64,000 bases of DNA, taken from positions 73,659,687-73,723,686 of the forward strand of contig NC_088206.1 in the NCBI RefSeq assembly GCF_037126465.1, written 5' to 3'. The translations under genes and the position numbers were made by a program. Position 1 is the first letter of the stretch; the number at the start of each line of letters is the position of its first letter. This document shows positions 1 through 12,300 of the stretch, piece by piece. The DNA comes from Ornithodoros turicata. Taxonomy: Eukaryota; Arthropoda; Arachnida; Ixodida; Argasidae. The notes beneath the pieces were generated by a model. It did no database searches and had not been told where the DNA came from. It saw only the letters and a list, made by a program, of their open reading frames with translations.

Positions 1-690
1 GGGTAAACTGACATGTAGATTAAGTTGCCGCGATAATAGGCCACTTTGAAGAAATATTTTGTGTCCCAAGGAATCAAGCGCGGTAATCTAAAACATAGTC
101 CTTTAAAGGGCATCCACCGATATGGTAATGTCGGGCACAGTCTACTTGGCCAAGTTTCTCTTCCGAAAACAACTTCCATATTAAATAAACGAGGTTTAAA
201 GATACCCTCTGCAGCTAAGGAAGCCCCAGTGATGGTAGCATCATGATGACGTAGGCCAGGCACGGGAGCGGGAGATTGTCTCCAACCTTGTCTGCTTCGC
301 ACCACAACATACTCAGTGAAAAGTCCTCGGCAAATAGTACTGGCTATACCAACACGTCCGACAGTAGCCCAGAAGATCACCAGAGGTGATCACAGACTCT
401 CAGAGAGCTGCAGCTGCAGATGCCCCGCCTATCGTACTTGTCCGAGCCAAAGGGCACTCAGCCTCGTCCGAGTGATGTTTTCTTCCATTTCCAGAGAGGG
501 AATTCCGGCATACTCTCAACATCTGTCTTTCGCTGTTACCATGCATTGCATCAATTTGCACAAAAACTACTCCCCTAATTCTCGTCTGATTTTGGGCATT
601 ATCGTCGGTGATGAACGAGGAGTAAAATGGCACTCTAGTTTCGAAACTGACCAGGACGGATGTGACGGTCCCTTTAAAGTGCCACTACAG
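1..690 (-). repeat. MITE-like family A, long copy, truncated by window edge
   Basis: Read on the minus strand from 690, the element starts TTTAAAGGGACCGTCACATC and continues in step with the plus-strand copy at 24601-25325. The shared parts include the segment near 108-275 that matches 25045-25205 and an end block like the one at 25270-25310. I see no coding capacity. Confidence 0.6.
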
Positions 691-1022
691 ACTAAAAAAA
701 CTAATACGCGTATTGATTTTATTTCATATTACGAAGGAACTTGATTCAAAGAGTCAAAATATTCCATAGATTGGGATCCTCCGACAGAAGGTGACGTCGT
801 CGAGGTTTGGCATCTTTCTCTTACCACCAACAGCGCCTCACTATAAGCATCGTGAATCTGCCAACAGCTACAGTAGGGAGACCAAAAATCTACCTCGGAG
901 GAGCAATGTTGCCAGACGTAGATTGGACACCCCATGGTGTCGTGCTACTTCTCAAAACTACAAATCAATTTGCACTTGACATAGAGAGAATACAATGTGG
1001 CACAAATTGGGCAGCACTCTCA

Positions 1023-1147
1023 TGAAAGATGAAAGTCACTGAAAAGGTTAGCCAGCTGTAGGGATCGAACCCACATCTTCTGGATTACCATGGATGTGGG
1101 TTCGATCCCTACAGCTGGCTAACCTTTTCAGTGACTTTCATCTTTCA
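1023..1147. repeat. Perfect 55-bp palindrome containing a tRNA-like B box
   Basis: Left arm 1023-1077 and right arm 1093-1147 are exact reverse complements over 55 bp, separated by a 15-nt spacer. Each arm contains GGTTCGATCCC, a pol III B-box-like motif. A single-orientation relative lies at 16582-16640, so the palindrome is an inverted doubling of a dispersed tRNA-like repeat. Confidence 0.85.
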
Positions 1148-1544
1148 TCGTTGATTTCTTAGGCAATTTGAGGCTTTGTTTGTATATGTCCCTTCTATGT
1201 TGTTCCAGCCTCAGAACATCAGTTTCTCTCTTGTAGCACTCTCAAGTCTATAACAGGGACGTTTATAGAGAGGGTTTGGCCATTAGGAGGAGCCTAACTT
1301 GAAGCGTGTCATGTCCCTTGCCGTAAGCCGGTCACAAATGCCACGTTGTTTACGATGCAAGGAGGGAATACATGTGCGTACTTCCATCCTTCAAAAGCCT
1401 TTCATTCTATCAGTTCAGTAACAATGCCCCCCATATCACAGGCAGCTGTGGGTCATAAGCTGGCAATTCCGGTAGACAACATCAAAATCGAAGCCCTCCA
1501 GATGGCTGATAAGCGGATTCCACTTGGATTCGGGCATTTTGGGC

Positions 1545-2145
1545 AGAGTTCGAGGTAACTCGTTACTGTAACTAAGTTGCTTTTTTTTTGTAACTTGTAA
1601 CTTAACTCGGTACTTTTGCGCCGTGGTAACTTTCAGAGGAACTCGTTTCTCTTTCGGGTAACTTTGCCAAAGTAACTTAAGCTAAGTTCCAAGTTACTTT
1701 AAATTCGCGCTTCACTCGAGTCCACATATTTTCTTGCTTTCTCTCCGGTTCTTTCGTGGCATTTTATGCCATAAAACGTGATATTCAATCAATGACAGTA
1801 TTCTATTCAGGAAGTAAGAATCGCTGGCATTGAAATGAAGATAAACCATTGTGCGGGGAGTAAGATGCAAAGCGTTCGACTCGTTAGACATAAACGAAAA
1901 TGATCTAAACGTGTGTCACTCCTTCGCAGGCAACTCAAGGTCTAACTCAGCTGCTCACGCGCCCTGCACCTGTGTAGTGCTATTTTGTGTCCGAAGTAAC
2001 TTGGAAGTAACTCGTTCTTTTTTTAAGTAACTCCATGACTGCGAGTTACATTTCAGGCTGAAGAACTTCGTTATTAACTTAGTTCCATTTTGCGCGCGGT
2101 AACTTAACTGGTAACGAGTTCTTTTTGACGGGTAACTTCTCAATC
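1545..2145. repeat. GTAACTT-rich degenerate repeat block
   Basis: The words GTAACTT, AAGTTAC and AACTCGTTAC recur on both strands in two clusters (about 1550-1710 and 1985-2145) flanking less repetitive sequence, as in a small fold-back element. No target-site duplication is clear. Confidence 0.5.
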
Positions 2146-2468
2146 TATGGTTTTGGGCGGCGCAGCGACAGGTTCCATCCACAAGTGTGGCAAAAGATGA
2201 GAGAATGGCCAAACTCTCTCTAGAAACAGCTCCGGCACATAGTGGCCCTTTAATGTGCGACTCTATTGCGAGAAGGAAGTACCTCGGTATGGCAAAGTGA
2301 CGATGTAAGAGGGTGGAGTAGTCCAGTTGGATGTTATAGTTTGGACTATGAACCAGGGCGAGGTGAAACTCCGTCGCGTACGGCGGGATATCGTCCTCGC
2401 CGGTACAGCCTCTCTGTGGATTTAGAAGGAGAAAATCTTTTCCGAGAAAAAAAAGAGAGTTTCACAAT

Positions 2469-2940
2469 AGGGACGGTCGCATGCAGAAGCCCATCCATGA
2501 AACAGGTACAACTGTGTTCCGCATCGGCCCATAATCTATTTGGCTACTTTTTTCGCGCGAAAAAAGTGATTAGATATTAAATAAACAAATTTTAAACGTC
2601 AGTGCGGCAGCTGCGGAAGCTCTTTCGACAACGAGATGAGCGTGACGTCGCTCCCTAATAAGAGTGCTGTGAGAGGGCCTTGCTCAGATGAGAAAGGCCC
2701 CTTCATCCCTTCAAGGCCGTGCTCTGATTGGTGGAGCAGGGAATGATATTTTCTCATTTTTCCAGAGAGGGAATTCCAGCATACTCTCAACATCCGGCGA
2801 ATGCTCTTGTCATGTGTTCCATCGAGCAGCAGTCAAACTGCGCCTGTAATTCGCGTGAGATTTCCTATACTACTGGTCAATGAGGAATAAGATGATAGTG
2901 CAGTTCCAAATGGACCGAAACAGATGCGACCGTCCCTTTA
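2469..2940 (-). repeat. MITE-like family A, short copy
   Basis: The ends are inverted: GGGACGGTCGCAT near 2469 and ATGCGACCGTCCC near 2924-2936. Internal sequence including GAGAGGGAATTCC and CATACTCTCAACATC is shared with 480-520 and, in part, with 44150-44175. It lies in the PEX6-like intron, its end about 20 bp past the exon 2 donor. Confidence 0.6.
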
Positions 2941-2959
2941 AATAGAAAAAGATACGCAC

Positions 2960-4241
2960 CACCCAGAGTCTAGCTGTTGGCCTGAGAAACGTTGTAGGAT
3001 GCCCGTTAAGATGGAACCAGAGCTGTGGACCAACAAAAGCGACTTCGTCCGACGGACTGCCGAAAAGAGCTGCAAAGTCTGTCTCTCCCACGTTCATCCT
3101 GATGGACTCTAAGGATTTCACGATAACTCTGCGGCCGCTTTTCTTTGTAGCGTCCGAATGACAACGTTTCTCCTGCACTCCGGCTGACGTCCAGGTGCCG
3201 TTGGACAATCCAAGGAGAGCCATGGTGGACTTGGTCAGGTAGATGGTATTGAGAACATCGTCTGACTTTTCGCTCGGAAGTTTCGGAAGAATGTGAACGC
3301 GGAAGGAGGTACTTCTCCTGAGGGATGCAGCTAAACTGCGCAGGAGAGAGGATGGGGCCTGCTGGGTCGCGGAAGAGAGGCGGCGCTGCCCGGGAAGGAT
3401 GATGTGGCCAGTGTAGCGGACAAGTTCAAAGTAGTCAGGAAGGGAGTCGCTAGAAGACGACGCAGTCAAGGGGACAGTGGGGCCAATAGCTTTGTGGTGG
3501 ATAACGAGGATCTGTAAATGTGGACAACATGTTTGGTTAATTGTATTTGCTTCGCAGCTGCTGTGGCGATTCGTAACTAAATTTCACAAAGGCGGACAAG
3601 TTTCTGACATGAAAGAGCCTGTTGTACAATTGTGCCTTCGGTAACCATGCTTGTAATCATTTCAATAGCGAAATTTCTTAATAATGCATTTTTCCCTATT
3701 GAATAGCAGAACTCACCCTTGTGTCCGACGTGAGCAGCCCTTGCCTTGTCGGTTCACAGCCGACCACGACAGCACATCCTTTGTCAAATGTGGGCAACGT
3801 ACTGCCCGTCCGACAAACCACCGGTGGATCCCGCAATGAAAGTTTTCGCAAAGCATCTCCTTTCTCAAGTTCATCGTATAACTCCGCGTCGTAAACTAGC
3901 AGCGATATCTTCCGCAATACTTGGCATTTTATTTTCGGCAGTACGAACACTTCCTTATCCTCTACTAAGTCGCAGTGGGTTGAAAATCCTGAGCAGACAT
4001 GCAAATTGACGACTTCCTGACTATCAACCGTTGAGAAGGTGCCGTTCTCTTCAACGACGTAACAGAACAAGTAGCCTGGTCGATAAAATGCTACGTTTGC
4101 GATATCTGTTAAAGCTAAAACCCCGCTCTTGCTTTCTAAATGGATTCTACTTGCATCTGAACTCGAAATTTTGATTATGGTACTATCTTCAGAGTGCGGC
4201 AAGCTAAAGCAGAACCTCGCTCGAAAGCGCTCGGAATGCAT
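2960..4241 (-). CDS. PEX6-like peroxisomal AAA+ ATPase, N-terminal part (partial gene)
   Basis: Two exons join in frame. Exon 1 runs 4241-3717 from an ATG to a GTGAGT donor in phase 0, and exon 2 runs 3511-2960 from a TTACAG acceptor to a GTGCGT donor. The joined product is about 359 residues with no hydrophobic or signal segment. The second exon has the pattern of the PEX6 N-terminal domain: a beta-rich stretch with LLGLSNGTW (compare the family's LGLxxGxW), followed by a basic strand, RRVIVKSL, and a later VGPQLWFHL segment. PEX6 works with PEX1 as the ATPase that pulls the import receptor PEX5 out of the peroxisomal membrane. The AAA+ modules that would prove the assignment are not in positions 1-2900 and must lie off the left edge. 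This N-terminal region diverges fast in the family, so the call is an inference; another two-domain AAA+ or unrelated protein is possible. The splice joins are stronger than the name. Confidence 0.45.
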
Positions 4242-5376
4242 TTTTCCTTCGACGCTTATGTCCAGTTAGCAGGCCACACGAACGTTTCTTGCAGTTCAGC
4301 TATTGTATGAATAAGCATTGGGTATTATAAGTATGTAAATTATGAATTTGCGGTTGCCACATACTGCGTAAACGTTACGCGCTTCGCGACAAGCCAGGTT
4401 CAGCGGTTGCGCGGATGTTCCACATGACTGACGTTGGCTCTAAGTGGCTATGACTACGGATTACATTGATGCTGCTGGCAATTTTGCTAGTACTGAGTAC
4501 TGAGATGTTGCTGTTCTCCTTTGTAAAATACTAATGAGTCTCTCTCTGTCTGTGCCCTGACTCGGGCTTTCGCCACTATGGAATTTGTCCCTTTTATTGC
4601 CCTTCTGAGGACAGAACTAGAGTAAGCTAGCTCACCATAACAGAACGACGAATCCTGCACTTGGAGCAACAGGGCACTTATGCGAGTTAACCGGTTGAAC
4701 ACTCCTGTGACCAGGAAGTCTTAAGAGAGCAATGAAAACCTAGATATAGAGTAGGTGTACTTTGGCGGCACTTCAGAAAGGCTACCTGTTGTCCAAACGC
4801 AAGCGTCGAATGGATTTCCTTAGCCAGCGCGGATAGCCGTCGTCTGCTTAACGGAACTGCTGAGAGTTCTTATCGCACAAAGTTAATTGGAAATCCGCGC
4901 GTTAGGTTGAGACTCTTGCGCTTCAAAGCCCCATAAAGAGTCTTTGCTTGACGCTCCAAAACCTCGCCTGCTTGGCGCGGATCCACAACCACCCTCTAAT
5001 TGCCTTCCGCACACTTACATTTCCTCTTTAGGGTGTTGCAGACAGGCTAAGCGGAGCATCGAATAAGTCGACCTCGCGACGGCTGTGTTTCTTCAACTGC
5101 CATCAATCTACCTCACACCCCCTCAAGTTGTCCAGCTTCTGCGCGTCCAATGGAGCACAGGTTTAGCCCTGAAAAGAAGTCCCTACCCAAGCTGAAGGCA
5201 CATGGATGGGCTTTTCCAGCCTTTCCTCTGTTGAGACTGCAAGCTACTCAGTTTCTGTGGCTACGACTGGGCTGTGTCAGCTAATCGCAATCGAGCCACG
5301 TATTGAGCCCTTATGTAAAGGGAAGTACCAACACTTGTACACAAGAGCAAAGTTCCAGAGGGATACAGATCTTTTT
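4242..5376. other. Intergenic stretch upstream of the PEX6-like gene
   Basis: About 1.1 kb that should carry the PEX6-like promoter near 4242-4400. I see no coding exon, RNA gene or clear repeat in it. Confidence 0.4.
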
Positions 5377-6332
5377 TTTATTTGCACAATAAGGAAAAGA
5401 TCCCCGTCTGTACAATCTCAAAATGGGTTAATATGAACAACTGCACTGGACAAGCACTCGTGCCTTACACTCGCAAGCAACTGAGCAACGGTTTTCAACA
5501 ACCTCCAGATAGTATGTGTACATTGCCTAACAACGTTAATCGATATACTTAAATAAACTAGATGGGGGGGGAAAAAATGTCTGAGCATGGAAATTAAAAC
5601 ACACACACGTGCACCAGATCAAGCCTAGCTATCACAATGGCAAAAGGAGAAGAAACCATTTTGCACGAACCTTCAACTGTTGCGTTTCAAAAGAGAGAGG
5701 GGGGAAAAAATGATACCACACACGCACGCATCTGTACAACTTAAGTATATGCGATGTCAACTGAGTCTCAAGCACGTGCGAACATTACTTACTTCCACTC
5801 GAAAAAGCTTTTTTTTTCTTCTCGCGAGCCCAGTCAACATTCGACACTGGACATTGCACAAGAGATACACGAAAGTAACAGTGACCGTGTCCAATGTCCA
5901 ACAATGCCTTAGCGGCTGTTCGAGTGGCAGTTAAAAGAAAGAAATCCCTTTTACAGGCACGGCCAATACTAATAAAGAAGACGTAATTGATACAACACAT
6001 TCAAGACTGCTCAACCTGTACCCCGCTTTTTAAAACCTCCCAAAAATTGGCCTCTAAGCTACACGGAACAAACGAGAGGGGGGGAAAAAAAAGACCAAAA
6101 CATTTGCATTTCATTGGGAAAAAAAACTGGCTCTTTGTGGAGCTGCACTGACGGTCAAAAACTTGTCTGCGTGTCTTTTTGCCTAGGGGGAAAAAAATCT
6201 CCACTATGACTGTGGAGGAGTCCCAAAGTGATGGGATGTATGTGCACGCAGAATCCAGAAATCAACAACAACGAACTGCATCTTAAAAACGGTAGCACTG
6301 GCTCAGCCATGTTGAGTGTGCAGTCCAGGACC
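5377..6332 (-). other. Probable 3' UTR of the reticulon gene
   Basis: No coding exon follows the reticulon stop at 6333-6335. The first good minus-strand AATAAA downstream is at 5377-5382, which would give a 3' UTR of about 1 kb. The stretch has several G-run/A-run tracts (for example near 5570, 5700, 6080 and 6187) but no other gene signal. Confidence 0.4.
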
Positions 6333-9300
6333 TCACTGCTCCTTGGGCTTCTGGCCAACTGGGATCTTGGACTTGATGCTGGGGATGGCAAGGACAGACA
6401 ACGCTCTAAACTCCTCAATTGTCAGTAAAGCAACTGAGCCACTCCGCGAGGGATGATCCAAACAGGACACTCAAACATCCACGAGTATCTTTCTTTCTTT
6501 CTTTTAATTGTGCAGAGAGGTTTCCTCTCTCACCAGATTGCTCATTTTTCCTGCACCTACGGCTTTCAACGTGAAGCTAGCAGCCCGAGGTACCCATAGG
6601 GCAAGAGCAAGGTAGACCTCGTGCACGAGTGGGACGATGCACTACCAGCTCTCCTGGCCCACGTGCAGACGTCTTTTGTGCACCATAGCCACTAGCCCTT
6701 GCTCTCTCATACAAGTCTCTAGGTGTGAGAACATCACCCTCTACAACTCACAAAAACCCACCTATTTCCTTGTCATAAATCCGATACCGTAAGATTCCTG
6801 CCTCACTACGTGCCTATAGAACCCTTTGCCGTAAGTGGTACGGGTGGAATTTTTATAAACACGTACGGGAGCCGAATATAAATAAACGCAAAAAAGTTAA
6901 ACAAGCACGGGTTGGTGGCACAATTTTCACTCCCTGTGCTTCTTTCCATTAGTGGGTTTCAAGTATGCAGTGTGCGCCTAGAAGGGAGAGCTGAACGTGT
7001 CCGCAACGAGGGCCCCCAAAAATATTTTCTCGCGTTATTTCAAGTGGTACTTTTCTGTTTCTTTTTTATTATCACGTAGCGGAATTTTCCTTTCATTGAA
7101 TGACGCCTTGCAAATATTTTTATCCGGACCACCACATTCTCTGAAACTTGCAGTCGAAAACTGGCAAGCTTGCAAAACGCTAGCGCTGTGCACACAAACA
7201 CTAAACTTCCTTGGTTATACGTGACATACCACGCAATATTTATTTTACTATTATTAATTTATTTTTATTATTTTATTATTATTATTTCTTTTACTATTTT
7301 GTCCGCAAATCGTAAGGGACAGGCGTTAAAAAGAGCACTGCAAAGTCGAAATCATTTTTGCATGCAACGTTACAGGGTAAGGAGAGACCCGTATTATATA
7401 AGGTATACGGGGCACAATATCTATCCCACCTTCAAACAACACAACTTGGGTGTGTGAATGGCCCTCGAGGTGTGTGAAAAAAAATAGAAATCATGCCTGG
7501 TAAATGATGGAATGAGCCAATAAATAGCGGAAATGCAGGGTACACTTTTCCAGACTCCACGCCACCTATTAGACACCTCCACACACTGGAAAACATGTTT
7601 TATGCAGAGACCCACACACCCTATTCGTGAAATGTAGGTCCTCTATCCGCACAATTTTTCAATTTTTACAGTTGATGGTCGAACACCCTTTTTTGGGTCA
7701 CACGTCATGGAATGTCGCAACTACAATATGAAGCACTCTGGCTATAGACAGACTAATTATGACTACACTACCATCATGGAGAAAGGAGGATACGAGACAA
7801 CCAGAAAAGTTATGTCAAAAGGACGCATGCAGGTGTAACTGCACATGCCCTTTTAGTGAATTTTTCCCTGTCACGAGAGAAGGCTTTATCCCCAAAGCTT
7901 CATTCTCTGTTATCGATATGGATATATGCTTCCAAGCAGCACCATCCAGGAAACATCTATCCGCTACTATCAGGAAGCACTTAATCTGCCAATTTTACCC
8001 AGCAGTTGGCGACTACTCACCTGCCCAGGATTCCGCAGACCTGTGTCCTGGCTACTGCGACGTACTTGTCTATCTCGACCTGGACAAGGACCACACAAAG
8101 TCATCTTTCTTTTCAAAGTTTTTTTTTTCCCCAAACACGTTACCTTATATGTCTCGTAGACCTTTGGCAACGTGAACAATGCCACATAACCTATAAAGTA
8201 GGAGGATGAGTGTGACACGAGTCAGTCATACGGTACGACTTACCAAGGATTATGAGGGTCATGCCATTGAACCAGGACCCCACGTAAGTCAGCAACCACA
8301 GCACAACAGCCAACTGTGGGGAAAACAAAGTTTGTCAGCCACCATGCTCATTAAGATAGCCGTTCTGGGGAGGCATCCAATGTATTGCTACATAGACTAA
8401 ACTGTCGTGAGAGAACACAACGGATCCTGAACAGGTCCTGGTCACAACTTCGCAGCAAAGTTTCCGTGCACCATTTTGAACGTCTTCCGACCCCGGTAAC
8501 TATTGTTATCCGATAATCTCGGATTAAATGCACAGTTTTGTACACGAAGCCTCATACTGCTCCAAAGATACGACGACGACGGCATTATGATACACCGAGC
8601 CGATGAGATCTATTTAAACTAAGGAGAAATGGGCTAGCATGTCGCGGAATAAGCGCAAAATATATTTTCTTCAATATTTGAAAGCGCTCGAAATGTTGGG
8701 CAGAATGACAAAAATGTACCTTGCATTTCCGCGAGCCCTCGTGGCACTCGAAAACGAAAGTCTCACAGAAAGGGGGGTAAACATTGCCATTGCAATACAA
8801 TCACGAATTATGATTCCTTTTTTCTCTACGTTCCAGACACATAGGGTTTTGGCACCAAGACAATAATGAATAATGTAGTTGACGCACATAATTAGATGCA
8901 GGTCCCATACAATGAAAACCACCATCCAAAACATTCTTTGGGGATGGGATTGAGGGGAATACTGTTCAGACACACTGGCAATTATCACCTTGAGAGAGTC
9001 GACGAGGTCCTCAACAAGAAAGAGGCTTCGCAGTCGTACGACAGTGTGCTCCACGTGCTTCACCACAGTCTCTGTCACATCTTGCACCCGTTGTTTTGGC
9101 AATGTGATGTCTTTCTCCAGCAGTTGCCTGAAACGATACACATTCTAGAACGCAATATTTTTTTTTAAAAATTGTTAGCACAGTGAAGCAACTGTGGTGT
9201 ACAGATGTGGAGAGGAGGAGGAAGAGTGGGATAGGGAGGGGGGGCAGTATGTGTTCTGGGCAGACTTCAGGGGAACTGTTCCGAAAAACCAGCTGGAAAA

Positions 9301-12300
9301 CCCTCAGACAGCACAGCCAGGATTCAAACCCGTGTAGCGTAACCACTGTGCCATCCACAGCGGAGGTATTACGCAAGAGCCGACTGAGTCGTTAGCAAAT
9401 AAGTTGCCCGATGTTACTCCTCAGTGGCTTCTTTTTTTACTCACTCAACCACCTGTATCTTTTGGAAACAATACTAAACTATAAGGATGACAATCAGAGT
9501 TTACAAATGTGACACAAAAAAGAACGGAACATTCTCCCTTTTTTGTGTGTATTTGACGGAGAAACGCACCAGTGTACAGGCCACGTCAACCTACTTGAAG
9601 GGATGTCCATCGGACGACTTCTGAACAGCCTGTAAGACATTCTTGTAGACTCTGAAGGTGATGGCCACCACGAGGGCCCCAAGGGCGACGTGAGCTACTA
9701 CGCTGATGAGGGAAAAGCATGTCAGAGAGAGGAGAAGAACCAGGCCTCCACCAAAGGCCAATCCGCTCTTCTTTGCACAACGCCAGTACACCAGTTCCTC
9801 CACTGGAACAAAAAGGGACCATCATTTTCGCTCCATCCAGCCCCACGCACCTTGCCACTAGTGGTATTGTGCATCATTTTATCATCTAACAGTACTCAAA
9901 TACATGTCCTAGAATGAATGTTGTATGGACCAATGGCGTCATCGCTAATGCGCTTCCAGTTTGTATGCCACAATGGTAACAATGTATAACTTTCCGCATG
10001 GTGCGACCTCCTTAAAAACTGACGTACTTGCGCCTTTATGTAGTTGAATAGTGACCAGTACTTTCTAAGAATCGTGGGAAAAGGGTTGACTTCCGTGTCT
10101 ACACTAGCAGACGACGCACGCTATGGGTGCTGGAGATGGATGTGCCTGGCTCTAGAAAGATCTTTAGAAAGCAGTAAAGCGCGACTGTCAGAACCTGAGT
10201 AATAGACTGTTTTTCTGTGTGCGTACATAAACTAATTTACAGAGGGTAAGCACACACATAATGTAACATTGAGTATATAATGCCTGTAACAAGCTAATGT
10301 CAAGCGTGCGTCATGTGTGTAAGCTGCGATTTTTAGCTCCAGCGGAAAAAAAAAAAAAGAGAGAGAGTTAAAATCAAAACGTCAAAAATTCGTTTTTGAT
10401 GTTGTGGGTTTCATATTCTTCCACGCATTCATATGTAGGAGAAGTACGCAGCATTACCGTCCCCGTGCCAATACCTGGCATTGTAGTCCTGAAGGGAATA
10501 GTCAGCCCTTCGCAACAGCCACCCATTACAGCTTCAGAAGCGACTCTGAAACCAATTCTAAACACACAGTGATCACAAAGTACCTTGCCCATCGGAACCT
10601 GGGAGGCGCTCGACACGGAAGCGAGGACACCTACGTCATTTCCGCACGAAATTACCGGTGACCTATTGGCTGCGTTTGGGATGGCCTCTTGACTTTTACT
10701 ATGTACTCGACATTGTAGCGTGGTTTGTGCTTTGGTCAGGCAGGTGTGGCTACCATTCCAGGCTCATTTCCTATTATGAGTCGCTCGGACATAAAATAAA
10801 AATTAATTTTCCAAAAAAACTCCCGATAGTTCCGGATTTTTGCGCGAGTAGGCCATGTCGGAAGACTGCCTCTGGTGAGGAGGCGGAAATCTAGCCTCAA
10901 AGGGTCGGGCATTATTTCGCGACAACTGAGAAAAATGTTTCGGGAACATACAATGGCATCAACCTGATAGTACTCTGAGTGTCCATTTAAAAGCAAGCGA
11001 GTTTGATGTAAAAAAAACTCTGGAGAGGTCCTCTGACACTTAGGAGCCTGAACAGCACAAGAGGGTTCTCATTACGTTGGCAACCTCTCTCCAGGTGCCT
11101 ACAGTGTAGTAAAAAAGGACATAAAGCCTTCTGCAATGTGTGCCACAAATTGTTTTGCCTCTTTTGAGAAGTCTGTCTGGCACCAAAGCCCAGTGAGTAG
11201 TGTTCTAATTATGCCGTTTGAATCACTTGGCATTGTACCTCAGAGGGACCCAGGTAGGCCTAAAAATGGATAAGGGCCAAAACGGAGCTCCATCAGCATA
11301 CATACGACTCCGAGCAAGAAAACAAAATGTAATCAAAATTAGGTACCCGACTATTAGCACTTCCAAAGCCCATCACTGTTACTTATCCAAGAGCAGAAGC
11401 ATTCCATATTTGTGCCCACGCAATATCCCTAAACGTGCAAAATAAAAGTGTCCGTTGCCCCACCTGGTTCAGCTGGTGAATCAAGCTTGCCATCACCAGA
11501 GGGGTTTACAGTACAACATTTATTAAGCTTATACGCACAATGCGAGGTTGTATCCACATTTTATCAGATTTCAAAACCAGGATTACAAGACGGGTTTACC
11601 CGGGCAATAGACACCTCTCCCCTGCAAGACCAGGGCCTGCTTGCACGAATGTTGAGGCTATTCCTCAGAGCTGTGCTCTGTAGCTTCGGTAGCGCTTTTT
11701 GCACATGGTACTGTCCTCTTTCTTTTAGTGCTGGCAAAGCTACGGAGTACAGCAGTGAGGGATAGCCTCGATGTTCGTGCAAGTGAAGTTGAAGCACTGA
11801 TCGTCACAAACGAGCCAAAAAGAGCCTGAAACACGACCTTCAGTTGGTAGTCACATTCCATTCAGATGGAAGAGATGCACAGATTAATAAGAACAGAAAC
11901 GCAGAATATGTCTCGATTGGGGTAGTTGAGCTTCCACGAGTATGAGTGAAGCCCTTGGAGAGTGTTTTCTCAGTGTGGCACCGGAAGTTGTAAACAAACA
12001 GTTTCTTGTGCATCCAACAAATTCCAACTGGCTTATCAGTTGTTTTATTTGTTATCACGTAATGTTCTTGCACCATCATTGGGTCCTGTCAGCAAAGACG
12101 AAATCTAGAGACTATTGAGAAGAACATGTTGCTTCTCGTAGGTGCATTAGAAGTTGTAAAGTACAACGGAAGTATCGGAGGTGCAGACAAGCTAAAGTTT
12201 CTGTTGAATCTGTTCCGAATGCGTTGTTTGACATACTAGCTCTTTAAAAATAATCCCACGCTGAACAGTGTGCTTTACATAAATCACAAAACATAATATG

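Noticed and set aside
1..2900. Further PEX6 exons (AAA+ part)
   Set aside because: No Walker motifs or AAA+ signatures on the minus strand here; the stretch is mostly repeats.
3746..4009. Plus-strand frame of 87 codons
   Set aside because: It is antisense to PEX6-like exon 1.
9300..9360. Possible tRNA gene on the minus strand
   Set aside because: A and B boxes are present but no complete acceptor stem; the downstream body is SINE-like.
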